NCBI GenBank assembly: GCA_025999255.1
Contig: BNXB01000017.1
Location: forward strand, 1 to 23,577
Length of the DNA stretch: 23,577 nt
Reading direction: 5' to 3'
Source of the DNA: Bacteroidia bacterium
GTDB taxonomy: Bacteria > Bacteroidota > Bacteroidia > Bacteroidales > Azobacteroidaceae
A model generated the notes under the pieces. That model saw only the letters and a program-made list of their open reading frames with translations. It did no database searches and was not told where the DNA came from. Shown piece after piece: positions 14,440-23,166 of this stretch. Both the position numbers and the translations under genes were made by a program. The number at the start of each line of letters is the position of its first letter. Within the stretch, counting starts at the first letter, position 1.

Positions 14440-15666
14440 ATGAAACGATTCTTAATATTCCTGTTTACCGTTTTAAGCATTACCATTGCAAATGCAAGGC
14501 CATATACCGTAGAAACGATTCCGAACGATCACCTGAAAGATGCCCGGGACTATACGACAAATCCGGATGGAATCATATCCGCACAAGCCGAACAGAAAAT
14601 CAACGAAATGCTGGCGGCTTCCGAATCGTATGCTACGGCTGAAGTTGCGGTTGTACTACTCGGTTCTATCGGTTATGACGACATTGATGATTTTGCGACC
14701 AAGCTTTTCAAATACTGGGGTATAGGGAAAAATGAAAAAAACAACGGATTGTTGTTCCTGCTTGTTGAAGATCAAAAACAAATGGTCTTCCGGACAGGCT
14801 CCGGAGTTGAAGGTGTATTTCCGGATGTAATTCTTGCCCGAATCATCCGGAATGATATCTCTCCGGAACTGAAAAACGGGAATCCAGATGCCGGAATTAT
14901 AGCCGGAATTTCCAAAATCTGCGAAATTCTGAAAAATCCGGAAGTCGCAAAAGAAATTATGCAAAAAGAAAAAGACAAGGAAAAGGCCAATATGATGCAG
15001 TTCCTGTATGCTTACTTATTTATCGGAACGATTGTCTTCCTGATATTTATTGCTTTAGCCATACACGTTATCAACTCTAAAAAGACAAATCATATAAAAT
15101 GCCTGAAATTCCGAAGCTGGAAAGGTGGCGTAATCGGGTGTTCCGTTCTATTCCCCATCCCCATGTTATTGTTTCTTATCTTTTATTTGATAGAAATCAA
15201 ACGTTTACGGAACAAAACCATTGCCTGTTCAAACTGCGGACACAACATGCGAAAGCTTAGCGAACAGGAAGAAGATACGTATTTAACCCCTTCCCAACAA
15301 AGCGAAGAACTCGTCAACTCCATCGACTACGATGTCTGGCTTTGCGACAATTGTAACAACAAGGAAATTCTTCCTTATACCAAACAATCCCGATATACAT
15401 CCTGTCCGCATTGCCATGCAAAGACTTATTATTTATCGGATGATCGGGTGCTGCAACGTGCAACCACATTCAGCCGGGGGCAGGGTCAAAAAACTTATCT
15501 TTGTAAAAACTGCCAGGCAAAAGATATTGCAAAATACATAATACCCATGATTATTATCTCAAGCGGGAGTAGTGGCAGAGGCGGATCTTTTGGTGGCGGC
15601 GGTAGTTTTGGCGGCTCCTGGGGAGGAGGAGGTACCGGAGGAGGAGGAGCCAGAGGGGGATGGTAA
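14440..15666 (+). CDS. TPM-domain membrane protein with zinc ribbons and glycine-rich tail
   Basis: 408 residues. A cleavable signal (1-19, ending ANA) is followed by a TPM domain (~35-165, 'NEMLAASESYATAEVAVVLL ... GKNEKNNGLLFLLVEDQKQM'), which would lie outside the cytoplasm. Two membrane helices follow (~186-210 and ~227-250). After the second helix come four CxxC pairs (CSNC, CDNC, CPHC, CKNC), enough for two zinc ribbons. The tail is rich in Gly and Ser (about 382-408, ending GGARGGW), as in YgcG-type proteins. TPM proteins have been linked to photosystem repair in plants and to weak phosphatase activity; the bacterial role is not known. Convergent with pfkA, 5 bp apart. Confidence 0.85.
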   Translation: MKRFLIFLFTVLSITIANARPYTVETIPNDHLKDARDYTTNPDGIISAQAEQKINEMLAASESYATAEVAVVLLGSIGYDDIDDFATKLFKYWGIGKNEKNNGLLFLLVEDQKQMVFRTGSGVEGVFPDVILARIIRNDISPELKNGNPDAGIIAGISKICEILKNPEVAKEIMQKEKDKEKANMMQFLYAYLFIGTIVFLIFIALAIHVINSKKTNHIKCLKFRSWKGGVIGCSVLFPIPMLLFLIFYLIEIKRLRNKTIACSNCGHNMRKLSEQEEDTYLTPSQQSEELVNSIDYDVWLCDNCNNKEILPYTKQSRYTSCPHCHAKTYYLSDDRVLQRATTFSRGQGQKTYLCKNCQAKDIAKYIIPMIIISSGSSGRGGSFGGGGSFGGSWGGGGTGGGGARGGW

Positions 15667-15671
15667 AAATT

Positions 15672-16688
15672 TCAGATTCCGAAAGAAATCCCCATTCGTT
15701 TTCCCTGGACGACCAAATCGTGATCGGGAGTTACCAGTTTCAATTTTCCCGCGACCTCTTCCAATGGCAATGAGGTGATTTTATCTCCCTGAATGGAAAC
15801 CATACGTCCAAATTGTCCTTTGGCAATCAATTCGGTGGCATAACCTCCCAGGCGAGTTCCTAAATTACGGTCAAAAGCAGAGGGACTTCCTCCGCGCTGA
15901 ACATATCCCAACACGGTTTCCCTGGTCTCAATACCGGTCATTTCTTCTATCATACGGGAAATATAAGTAGCCGGACGCAATTTCTCATTATTTGTTTCAA
16001 GGCCTTCTGCAATAGCAACGATAGAATACGGCTTTTCTCGTTGTACCCTCTCCAGAATAGCGTTATTCACTTTCTTGATATCAAATCCGAGTTCAGGTAT
16101 CAGAATAACATCTGCTCCACCGGCCATTCCGGCATGCAAAGTAATCCATCCGGCATGATGTCCCATCAACTCAATAACCATCACCCGTTTATGAGCAATT
16201 GCCGTCGAATGTAGCCGGTCGATGGCTTCTGTCGCAATATCGACAGCCGTGTCAAATCCAAAAGTCACATCAGTACCCCAGACATCATTATCAATGGTTT
16301 TCGGAATTCCTATTACATTCAAACCTAACTTCGACAATTGATAAGCCGTTTTCTGAGTACCGTTTCCTCCGATGCAAACCAGGCAATCCAGGCCTAACTC
16401 ACCGTAAACATCCAAAATAATCCGGGGTTTATCATCGGTTTCAGAATTCAATATTTTTTTAAATGGTTTTTCCCGTGAGGTACCAAGAATTGTTCCGCCC
16501 AGATTGAGGATTCCCGATAAAGCCTCATCATCAAGAAGAACCGTATCTTTAGTCAGAAAGCCCGTAAAACCGCTCTTAATACCTATAACCTGCATTCCGA
16601 AATGCGTCATGGCGGTTTTTCCGACTCCCCGGATAGTTGCATTGATTCCCGGGCAGTCTCCTCCTGAAGATAAAATACCTATTCTCAT
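15672..16688 (-). CDS. pfkA: 6-phosphofructokinase (PfkA family)
   Basis: 338 residues. Family motifs: 'SSGGDCPGINATIRG' at the N-terminus, 'GGTILGTSREKPF', 'CIGGNGTQKTA', 'PKTIDNDVWGTDVTFGFDTA' (catalytic TIDND), 'VMVIELMGHHAGWI' and 'ETVLGYVQRGGSPSAFD'. It phosphorylates fructose 6-phosphate in glycolysis. Residues that set the phosphoryl donor are mixed. The classical GGDGS/T motif is GGNGT here (Asn in place of the Mg-binding Asp), Gly follows as in ATP enzymes, and PKTIDND has the Lys seen in PPi-dependent and group III enzymes, so ATP use is probable but not certain. Its ATG overlaps the DUF349 stop (ATGA), so the two are translationally coupled. Confidence 0.92.
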   Translation of the reverse strand: MRIGILSSGGDCPGINATIRGVGKTAMTHFGMQVIGIKSGFTGFLTKDTVLLDDEALSGILNLGGTILGTSREKPFKKILNSETDDKPRIILDVYGELGLDCLVCIGGNGTQKTAYQLSKLGLNVIGIPKTIDNDVWGTDVTFGFDTAVDIATEAIDRLHSTAIAHKRVMVIELMGHHAGWITLHAGMAGGADVILIPELGFDIKKVNNAILERVQREKPYSIVAIAEGLETNNEKLRPATYISRMIEEMTGIETRETVLGYVQRGGSPSAFDRNLGTRLGGYATELIAKGQFGRMVSIQGDKITSLPLEEVAGKLKLVTPDHDLVVQGKRMGISFGI

Positions 16689-18748
16689 GTCAGATTTTCA
16701 TCAATCACTTCAATTTTTTTGATGATCAGGTTAAGTTCTTCTTTCAGACTTTCGATTTTATAATTCATATCTTTCACCAAACCATCGCCTCCTTTGGAAG
16801 AAACAGACAAAAACCCGATATTATTTTCGTAAGTCTGGATATCATTTTTCAGCCTGTCGTAAGTTCTCATCAACTTTTCGCGTTCAGAGAACAATTTATT
16901 CTTGGATTTATCTCCGGAATTCACAATATCATTCAGATTGGACTTGAATGACTGTAATCTTCGTTCCGACTCATCCACTTTCAGGCGGTCGAACTGTTTA
17001 TCGACAGCATCCCTGTATTCTTTGTAAATCTTATCCTTATCACGAAAAGGAACGTGACCGATAGCATTCCATTCTCCTATCATGTCACGAACCAGAGCAA
17101 CAGCCTCTTTACTATCTATGCTCTCATCAATTTCTCTAATCTTCTTGATCAATTCCTTTTTAAGCTTAAGGTTTTCAAGTTCTTCCGATTTTTGAGATGA
17201 GAAATGTACATTTTTTTGCTCGAAGAAATAGTCGCAAGCAGCAATAAAACGTTTCCAGATAGCATCGGAATGTTTACGAGAAACCGGCCCGACAGTTTTC
17301 CATTCTTTCTGTAATGCAATCAGTTTATCGGTCGTTTCTTTCCAATCCTGGCTATCTTTCAAAGTTTCAGCCTTTTCACACAAAGTTTTTTTCTTTTCAT
17401 AATTGACATCCATTCCTTCTTTGATACTTTTATAGAATTCACTTTTCTTTTGGAAAAAAGTATCACAGGAAGCACGGAAACGTTCAAAAATTTTAACATT
17501 ATATTTTTTAGGAGCAAATCCGATGGTTTTCCACTTTTCCTGAAGTTCCAACACCCGCTTGTTTTGCTCGTCCCAGTCTTTGAAAGTCGTCAACACGGAA
17601 TAATCAATAACTTCCATTTCTTCACAAATCGCTGTTTTATCATCCAGATTACGCTGTTCTAATGTCCGCAAGCCTTCAAAATGTTCCTGGTGTTTTTTAT
17701 TGATTACGGTTGAAGCTTTTTTGAAACGAGACCAGATTTCTTCCCTGAGTTCCCGGGCAACTGGACCTATTTCCCGCCATTCTTGATGAAGGTTCTGTAA
17801 CTGATAGAAAGCCGAAATTACATCTTTTTCTTCATCCAGGCGTTCAGCCGCTTCACACAGAACAATCTTCAATTCCAGATTTTTCTTGAAATCGTAATCA
17901 CGCATTTCATTGTTAATCTTCAACAAGTCATAGAATTTTTCACTATAATGTTGATATGCTTTCCAAAGCTCATTCACGCTCGCCTGGGGAACCTGTTTGA
18001 TATCTTTCCATTGCTGTTGCAACTTACGGAATTCATTATATATCTTGTAGAAATCATCCTGACTTTCGATCAGGGTTTTCAATTCTTCAATGATTGCCTG
18101 TTTAGCCTTCAGGTTATCTTCTTTCACTTTTTCGCTTTCAGCTACCAACGATGCTCTTTTCCCCCGGAAAATCTGAAGTTTTTCTTTGAAACTTTCTTCC
18201 AGATCATCGTTTGGAGAAACAAATTCAGCTTCTTCTCCACCATTTTCAACAAACGTTTTTTTAGCAGATTCTATTTCATCTCTTTTCTGTTTATAAAACG
18301 ATTGTTTCAAAGCATCTACCTCAGCTTTCACATTTTCATCTACCGGTAAGCCGACTATTATAGCCAACCGTTCCACAATCTGTTCTCTGGACAACTTATC
18401 GGATTGCTCCGTAAAATCGTTTCCTTCCGACTCAACTTCTTCTGGAGTATCTTCCTCTGAATCAGAATTTTCAACAGGGATTATATCCGTATCCAAGGAG
18501 ACTTCCGGTTCAACAGATTCTTTTTCTTCAGGTACTGTCTCCTCCGGCATAGCATCTACAACAGGTACTTGTTCCGGTTCCTGCAACTTTTCAGGTTCCA
18601 TTTCCGGTACAGAAATTTCCGGTTCTGATTTTTCTTCCTGACTTTCAACAGTAGAAACATTTTGATTCTGTTCAAGAGAATTCACTGGATTACTTTCTTC
18701 AAATATGTTTTCATTCGCAACATATTTTGGATCGAGAGGTTGATTCAT
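16685..18748 (-). CDS. DUF349-repeat coiled-coil protein
   Basis: 687 residues, cytoplasmic. Residues 1-120 are acidic and low in complexity (many Glu, Pro, Val, Ser). From ~120 onward the protein is almost all helix with repeated DUF349 units. Each has the pattern 'L..EWK.IGPV.R...D.IW.RF..A...FF..K', for example 'LHQEWREIGPVARELREEIW', 'LQEKWKTIGFAPKK' and 'LQKEWKTVGPVSRKHSDAIW'. A final coiled coil is at ~600-685. DUF349 proteins are widespread in Bacteroidota, and their function is not established. The gene is upstream of pfkA with a 4-bp overlap, and 98 bp downstream of ispG. Confidence 0.9.
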   Translation of the reverse strand: MNQPLDPKYVANENIFEESNPVNSLEQNQNVSTVESQEEKSEPEISVPEMEPEKLQEPEQVPVVDAMPEETVPEEKESVEPEVSLDTDIIPVENSDSEEDTPEEVESEGNDFTEQSDKLSREQIVERLAIIVGLPVDENVKAEVDALKQSFYKQKRDEIESAKKTFVENGGEEAEFVSPNDDLEESFKEKLQIFRGKRASLVAESEKVKEDNLKAKQAIIEELKTLIESQDDFYKIYNEFRKLQQQWKDIKQVPQASVNELWKAYQHYSEKFYDLLKINNEMRDYDFKKNLELKIVLCEAAERLDEEKDVISAFYQLQNLHQEWREIGPVARELREEIWSRFKKASTVINKKHQEHFEGLRTLEQRNLDDKTAICEEMEVIDYSVLTTFKDWDEQNKRVLELQEKWKTIGFAPKKYNVKIFERFRASCDTFFQKKSEFYKSIKEGMDVNYEKKKTLCEKAETLKDSQDWKETTDKLIALQKEWKTVGPVSRKHSDAIWKRFIAACDYFFEQKNVHFSSQKSEELENLKLKKELIKKIREIDESIDSKEAVALVRDMIGEWNAIGHVPFRDKDKIYKEYRDAVDKQFDRLKVDESERRLQSFKSNLNDIVNSGDKSKNKLFSEREKLMRTYDRLKNDIQTYENNIGFLSVSSKGGDGLVKDMNYKIESLKEELNLIIKKIEVIDENLT

Positions 18749-18846
18749 AGCGCAACAATTTTCAAATTATGACCGTTAAAATTATTTTAACTTACAAATT
18801 AAAGAAAAATAAATGAGAATTCCTTAACCATCGGTAAAAATTAACA

Positions 18847-20565
18847 TTATCCATCGGATTCTTTCCAATCCCCGTGCTTTTTAATCAGATTAATCAAACT
18901 TTCCACAGCCCGTTCTGCAGGTATATTCTTTTCAACACATTCTTTACCTTTGTACAAGCTGATTTTACCCGGTCCGGCTCCGACATAACCATAATCTGCA
19001 TCAGCCATTTCTCCGGGACCATTGACAATACAACCCATAATTCCTATCTTTAATCCTTTAAGATGATTGGTTGCCGCCTTAATCTTTTTGATAGTAGATT
19101 GTAAATCGAACAAAGTACGACCGCAACCCGGACAGGAAATGTATTCCGTTTTAGTTATCAGGCGTCCCGTTGCTTGTAATATTCCATAACTAATCGACTT
19201 CAGTTCATCCGGAGAGATTCCGAAAGATGTATTTTGAATCCAGATACCATCGGCCAGCATATCCAGAAAAAAGACACCACAGTCCATAGCCGCTTTAATC
19301 CGGAGAGATTCGACGTCCGTCTCATTATAAACACGTTTGATCACTACAGGATTATCTACCCCTCCATTCCATAAACGGTGGATGAATGCTTTTTGTTCCC
19401 CAACAGAAAACCGGTGATTACTTTCAACTACAACTACCGTATTCCTATCCTGCTTCAGCAAGAACAACATTTCATCATCCAGGTCACTTAATCCAAGTAC
19501 CAGGAACTTTGGTATCAAATCACATTTTTTCCAATCGGCCGATTGTCCGGCATTAAATACCGGTGAAACTATATCTTCAATGACAACAAGAGGTTGTCCT
19601 CCTCCGAATTTACCGGCTTTAAATGATTTTCTTCTTTCCGGATCAAAAGAATGGTATCCGGAAAAAATTATTCCGGAGATAACAGGATGATCTTCTTTTT
19701 CCTTTACATAATCAACGATTTTCCGGCAGACCGGAATCTCAAACTCCGGATCTTCACTCAAGGATACACGGATCGTATCTCCAATACCTTCCATCAACAG
19801 AGCGCCTATCCCCACCGCCGATTTGATTCTGCCGTCCTCACCGTCACCGGCTTCGGTAACACCGAGGTGTAGAGGGAAAAACATATTTTCCTTTTCCATA
19901 CAATCCACAAGTAAACGTACTGTACGAACCATGACGGAAGTTATGGAAGCTTTAATGGATAATACAACATCAGAAAAATTTTCGGAAACACATATACGGA
20001 GAAATTCCATACATGATTCAACCATTCCCAGAGGAGTATCGCCATAACGCGACATGATCCGATCGGATAGCGAACCATGATTGACTCCTATACGAATTGC
20101 CGTATTATTATCTTTACAGATATTTAAGAATGGGATAAAACGTTCTTTTATTTTCTCTACTTCTGCGGCATATTCTTCATCCGTATATTCAAATTTTGCA
20201 AAAGTTTTAACCGGATCAACATAATTTCCGGGATTAATCCGGACTTTTTCAACTGTCCCGGCAGCGCTGTCGGCAGCTTTAGGATTGAAATGGATATCTG
20301 CAACCAGTGGTGTATTGTATCCCCGTTTATTTAATTCCTCACGGATATTTTTCAGATTTCCGGCTTCACGGATACCTTGTGCGGTAAGCCGTACATATTC
20401 TCCTCCGGCATCAATAATGCGAATACATTGTTCCACACTACCGTTCGTATCCATCGTAGAAGTATTGGTCATTGATTGTATCCGGATAGGATACTCGCCT
20501 CCCAAGGGTGTATTCCCAACACATACAACAGATGTTTTTCTTCGCTCGTAATTAAAGTATTTCAC
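18847..20565 (-). CDS. ispG: 4-hydroxy-3-methylbut-2-en-1-yl diphosphate synthase (GcpE), long form
   Basis: 572 residues. Penultimate enzyme of the MEP isoprenoid pathway, converting MEcPP to HMBPP. The N-terminal TIM barrel (~1-270) includes 'YPIRIQSMTNTSTMDT', 'VADIHFNPKAA' and 'IRIGVNHGSLSDRIM'. A ~170-residue insertion (~290-460) sets this apart from the ~370-residue E. coli form and matches the three-domain type of Bacteroidota, Chlamydia and plants. The Fe-S domain holds Cys478, Cys481 (SCPGCGRT), Cys512 and Glu519 (MGCIVNGPGE). The start is GTG (20563-20565), giving MKYFNYERRKTS as expected. The purE stop lies 86 bp upstream, with a strong hairpin between. Confidence 0.95.
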   Translation of the reverse strand: MKYFNYERRKTSVVCVGNTPLGGEYPIRIQSMTNTSTMDTNGSVEQCIRIIDAGGEYVRLTAQGIREAGNLKNIREELNKRGYNTPLVADIHFNPKAADSAAGTVEKVRINPGNYVDPVKTFAKFEYTDEEYAAEVEKIKERFIPFLNICKDNNTAIRIGVNHGSLSDRIMSRYGDTPLGMVESCMEFLRICVSENFSDVVLSIKASITSVMVRTVRLLVDCMEKENMFFPLHLGVTEAGDGEDGRIKSAVGIGALLMEGIGDTIRVSLSEDPEFEIPVCRKIVDYVKEKEDHPVISGIIFSGYHSFDPERRKSFKAGKFGGGQPLVVIEDIVSPVFNAGQSADWKKCDLIPKFLVLGLSDLDDEMLFLLKQDRNTVVVVESNHRFSVGEQKAFIHRLWNGGVDNPVVIKRVYNETDVESLRIKAAMDCGVFFLDMLADGIWIQNTSFGISPDELKSISYGILQATGRLITKTEYISCPGCGRTLFDLQSTIKKIKAATNHLKGLKIGIMGCIVNGPGEMADADYGYVGAGPGKISLYKGKECVEKNIPAERAVESLINLIKKHGDWKESDG

Positions 20566-20581
20566 AATTTCTCACAAAAAC

Positions 20582-20646
20582 GTTTCACACAGATTCCACA
20601 GATTTCACGGATTTTATTTGTGAAATCTGTGGAATCTGTGTGAAAC
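20582..20646. repeat. 27-bp perfect inverted repeat (hairpin) between purE and ispG
   Basis: The left arm 20582-20608 is exactly complementary to the right arm 20620-20646 around an 11-nt loop. Each arm is built of near-repeats of a 9-mer: CACAGATTC, CACAGATTT, CACGGATTT in the left arm and loop. It starts 6 bp after the purE stop on the minus strand. It may act as a terminator or transcript-stabilising element, but there is no T tract. The perfect stem and inner repetition look like a dispersed REP-like palindrome. Confidence 0.9.
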
Positions 20647-20651
20647 AAAAA

Positions 20652-21158
20652 TCAATTCGTTTTAAACTTATACTTTATTGAAGAAAGTTCATTATTCGCC
20701 TGAACAATCTTCCTTTTGAGTTCTTCCTTGTTCGTCACAAGCCTTGCCTGCAATTCCCCATTTTCCAATGCAAGCATTTGCACCGCAAGTATTGCTGCAT
20801 TCATAGATCCGTTAATACCAACTGTAGCTACAGGAATTCCCGGAGGCATCTGAACAATTGCCAACAAAGCATCCATTCCGTCTAAAGAAGAATTAATCGG
20901 AACCCCAATCACAGGCAAAGTAGTCATAGAGGCAATAACACCAGGAAGATGAGCAGCCATCCCTGCTGCGGCAATAATTACCTTTATTCCGCGACTTTTA
21001 GCTGTTTTAGCAAATTCTTCCACTTCAGCAGGTGTCCTGTGAGCGGACAAAGCATATATTTCAAAGGGGACTTCAAAGTCGTCAAACACTCTTGCGGCCT
21101 TTTCCATAACCGGAAGGTCGGAAGTACTCCCCATAATAATACTCACAACAGGTATCAT
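20652..21158 (-). CDS. purE: N5-carboxyaminoimidazole ribonucleotide mutase
   Basis: 168 residues, the length of class I PurE. It moves the carboxyl of N5-CAIR to give CAIR in purine synthesis and normally works after PurK, which is not in the window. Motifs: '[11 protein letters not shown]' (phosphate loop with the catalytic Ser/Asp), '[12 protein letters not shown]' (catalytic His), '[15 protein letters not shown]', and '[20 protein letters not shown]', then '[13 protein letters not shown]'. The N5-CAIR mutase subtype is assigned from these class I features. Its ATG overlaps the gcvH stop (ATGA at 21155-21158), so translation is coupled to gcvH. Confidence 0.95.
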   Translation of the reverse strand: MIPVVSIIMGSTSDLPVMEKAARVFDDFEVPFEIYALSAHRTPAEVEEFAKTAKSRGIKVIIAAAGMAAHLPGVIASMTTLPVIGVPINSSLDGMDALLAIVQMPPGIPVATVGINGSMNAAILAVQMLALENGELQARLVTNKEELKRKIVQANNELSSIKYKFKTN

Positions 21159-21535
21159 TTTCCGATAAATGCTTTATAATCGGCAGCAGAAAATAGTCCT
21201 GCAACTTGTGCAGCATCTTTTACCACTACTTTAATAATCCATCCTTTTCCATAAGGATCTTTGTTAACCAATTCGGGTTGATCTTCCAAGGAGTCGTTCA
21301 GTTCGATCACTTCTGCCGAAACAGGCATCAAAAGATCCGAAACTGTTTTTACAGCTTCGATTGATCCGAAAACATCATTTTGGCCGATAATTTCTCCCAC
21401 AGTATCCACATCGACAAAAACGATTTCACCCAATTCACTCTGGGCATAATCTGTAATTCCTACATAAGCGGTTTCTCCTTCTACACGGATCCATTCATGA
21501 TCTTTAGTGTACTTTAATCCTTCTGGAAAATTCAT
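21155..21535 (-). CDS. gcvH: glycine cleavage system H protein
   Basis: 126 residues, normal length. It is the lipoyl carrier that shuttles the aminomethyl group between the P, T and L proteins of glycine cleavage. Lys63 in '[18 protein letters not shown]' is the lipoylation site. The beginning '[20 protein letters not shown]' and the '[19 protein letters not shown]' barrel strand are standard. The genes for GcvP, GcvT and Lpd are not nearby. It overlaps purE by 4 bp. About 94 bp separates it from the rpoN stop upstream. Confidence 0.96.
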   Translation of the reverse strand: MNFPEGLKYTKDHEWIRVEGETAYVGITDYAQSELGEIVFVDVDTVGEIIGQNDVFGSIEAVKTVSDLLMPVSAEVIELNDSLEDQPELVNKDPYGKGWIIKVVVKDAAQVAGLFSAADYKAFIGK

Positions 21536-21568
21536 AATAAACTATTTTTTATAATTATTAATTTTTAT

Positions 21569-21626
21569 GGGTTCAAAATTTCGCCCCTTAATTTATTTTC
21601 TCCGTGCGGGTTCAAGCTTTGAACCC
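21569..21626 (-). terminator. GGGTTCAA hairpin(s) downstream of rpoN
   Basis: GGGTTCAA-GCT-TTGAACCC (21608-21626) is a perfect 8-bp stem just beyond the rpoN stop at 21630. A second half-like copy (GGGTTCAAAATTTCGCCCC) lies at 21569-21587. There is no clear T tract on the minus strand, so it could be a processing or stability element between rpoN and gcvH instead of a strong terminator. Confidence 0.45.
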
Positions 21627-21629
21627 CTA

Positions 21630-23093
21630 CTATATTTCTTTTCTTAACCGGGCAACCGGAATGCCCAATTGTTCACGGTATTTTGCAATCGTTCTCCTTG
21701 CCACTTCATATCCTTTGTTTTTCAATTCTTTCACCAAAGCATTATCCGTAAGCGGTTTATTTTTATCTTCTTTCTCAATACAGGCTTTCAGGATTGCTTT
21801 CACTTCATGGGTAGAGACTTCTTCTCCGGCCTCATTTTGAAGAGACTCGGAAAAGAAATATTTCAAAGGATAAATTCCGTAATTTGTTTGAACATATTTA
21901 CTATTACTTACCCGCGAGACAGTTGATATATCGTACCCACTAAGTTCAGCAACATCCTTAAGTATCATCGGCTTGAGATCGTGTTCCTCTCCCGACAAGA
22001 AAAAATCGTGTTGTAAATCCACGATAGCCAACATTGTACCTTTTAATGTATTCTGTCTTTGTTTAACAGCATCAATAAACCATTTCGCCGAATCCAACTT
22101 TTGCTTCACAAAAAGTAAAGCTTCCCGCCTATCCATCGATTGGTTTTTCTTATTTTTCGAATAATCATCGAACATCTCCTGATATTCACGATTAACTCTT
22201 AGTTCCGGGATATTTTGTTGCGGCATACTGAAAAGGAGCTCCCCATTAACCGCTTCAACTACAAAATCGGGGTTGATCTGAGCCATTTTCGTCTCCAGGT
22301 TACTTTCCCAAGCGCTTCCCGGTTTTGGGCTCAACAATGTAATTTCTTTAATAACATCTTTCAACTCATCTTCACCAATGTTCATCCCCTTTAATATTTT
22401 CTCAAAATGCTTTTTCGAAAATTCTTCAAAATAATTTTCCAGGATTTCACAGGCATTTTTTCTCACCGGAGTCGAAGTTTTCCGTTTGAGTTGTAATAAG
22501 AGACATTCTTTCAAATCACCGGAAGCAACCCCCGACGGATCAAACCCTTTGATTACCTCTAATACTTTTTCAATTTCAGATACGAGAACATCATCCCCAT
22601 ATTGAAAAGCCAAATCATCTGAAATCGCTCCCAAATCACGTCTCAGGTATCCGTCCTCATCAATGTTCCCAATCAGGTATTCCCCAATCCTGAACTGTTT
22701 TTCCGTAAGCGGTCTTAAGCGCAATTGATCAAGCAAATATTCTTGAAAGGATTCTGCTTCGGAATACGGGATCTCCTCTTTTTGATTTTCCGAAGAATAA
22801 TTATTCTGCTGAAACTTATAATCGGGAATATCATCTTCACTTAAATAATCGCCAAAGACAATATCCTCCTCCGAAATATTACCTTCATCGTTCGAATCAA
22901 ACTCATCTGCACCTCCTTCTCCATCCGGAACAGAAGAATAATCATCGATCTCCTCCAAAGCCGGATTCTCTTCCAACTCCTGGTCTATCCTGTTTTCCAG
23001 CTCTATAGTATTAAGTTCCAACATTTTAACTTGCTGGATCTGCAATGGAGACAGTCTTTGTTGTAATCTCTGGCTTAACTGTTGTCTGATCAT
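21630..23093 (-). CDS. rpoN: RNA polymerase sigma-54 factor
   Basis: 487 residues, full length. Region I is 'LSQRLQQRLSPLQIQQVKML' with Gln/Leu-rich helices (1-50) that contact activators and polymerase. Region II (~50-110) is strongly acidic. The core-binding domain (~110-300) has 'LRPLTEKQFRIGEYLIGNIDEDGYL' and 'GFDPSGVASGDLKECLLLQL'. The HTH region follows ('MILKDVAELSGYDISTVSRV'), and the RpoN box is 'ARRTIAKYRE' (~465-474), near the C-terminus as expected. It directs polymerase to -24/-12 promoters and needs an AAA+ activator, none of which is in this window. ATG at 23091-23093; own promoter upstream. Confidence 0.96.
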   Translation of the reverse strand: MIRQQLSQRLQQRLSPLQIQQVKMLELNTIELENRIDQELEENPALEEIDDYSSVPDGEGGADEFDSNDEGNISEEDIVFGDYLSEDDIPDYKFQQNNYSSENQKEEIPYSEAESFQEYLLDQLRLRPLTEKQFRIGEYLIGNIDEDGYLRRDLGAISDDLAFQYGDDVLVSEIEKVLEVIKGFDPSGVASGDLKECLLLQLKRKTSTPVRKNACEILENYFEEFSKKHFEKILKGMNIGEDELKDVIKEITLLSPKPGSAWESNLETKMAQINPDFVVEAVNGELLFSMPQQNIPELRVNREYQEMFDDYSKNKKNQSMDRREALLFVKQKLDSAKWFIDAVKQRQNTLKGTMLAIVDLQHDFFLSGEEHDLKPMILKDVAELSGYDISTVSRVSNSKYVQTNYGIYPLKYFFSESLQNEAGEEVSTHEVKAILKACIEKEDKNKPLTDNALVKELKNKGYEVARRTIAKYREQLGIPVARLRKEI

Positions 23094-23134
23094 CTTAGAA
23101 CATCAAAGTATTTCTTTGTTAGTAGAAAACAATG

Positions 23135-23166
23135 CAAAGATAAAATTGTTTTTTTAATACCTGAAA
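23135..23166 (-). promoter_or_regulatory. Bacteroidota-type promoter of rpoN
   Basis: On the minus strand TATCTTTG (23142-23135) matches TAnnTTTG exactly, with TTTC about 20 nt upstream as a -33 box, overlapping the 3' end of the nucleoside kinase gene. The distance to the rpoN ATG is about 42 nt. Confidence 0.5.
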
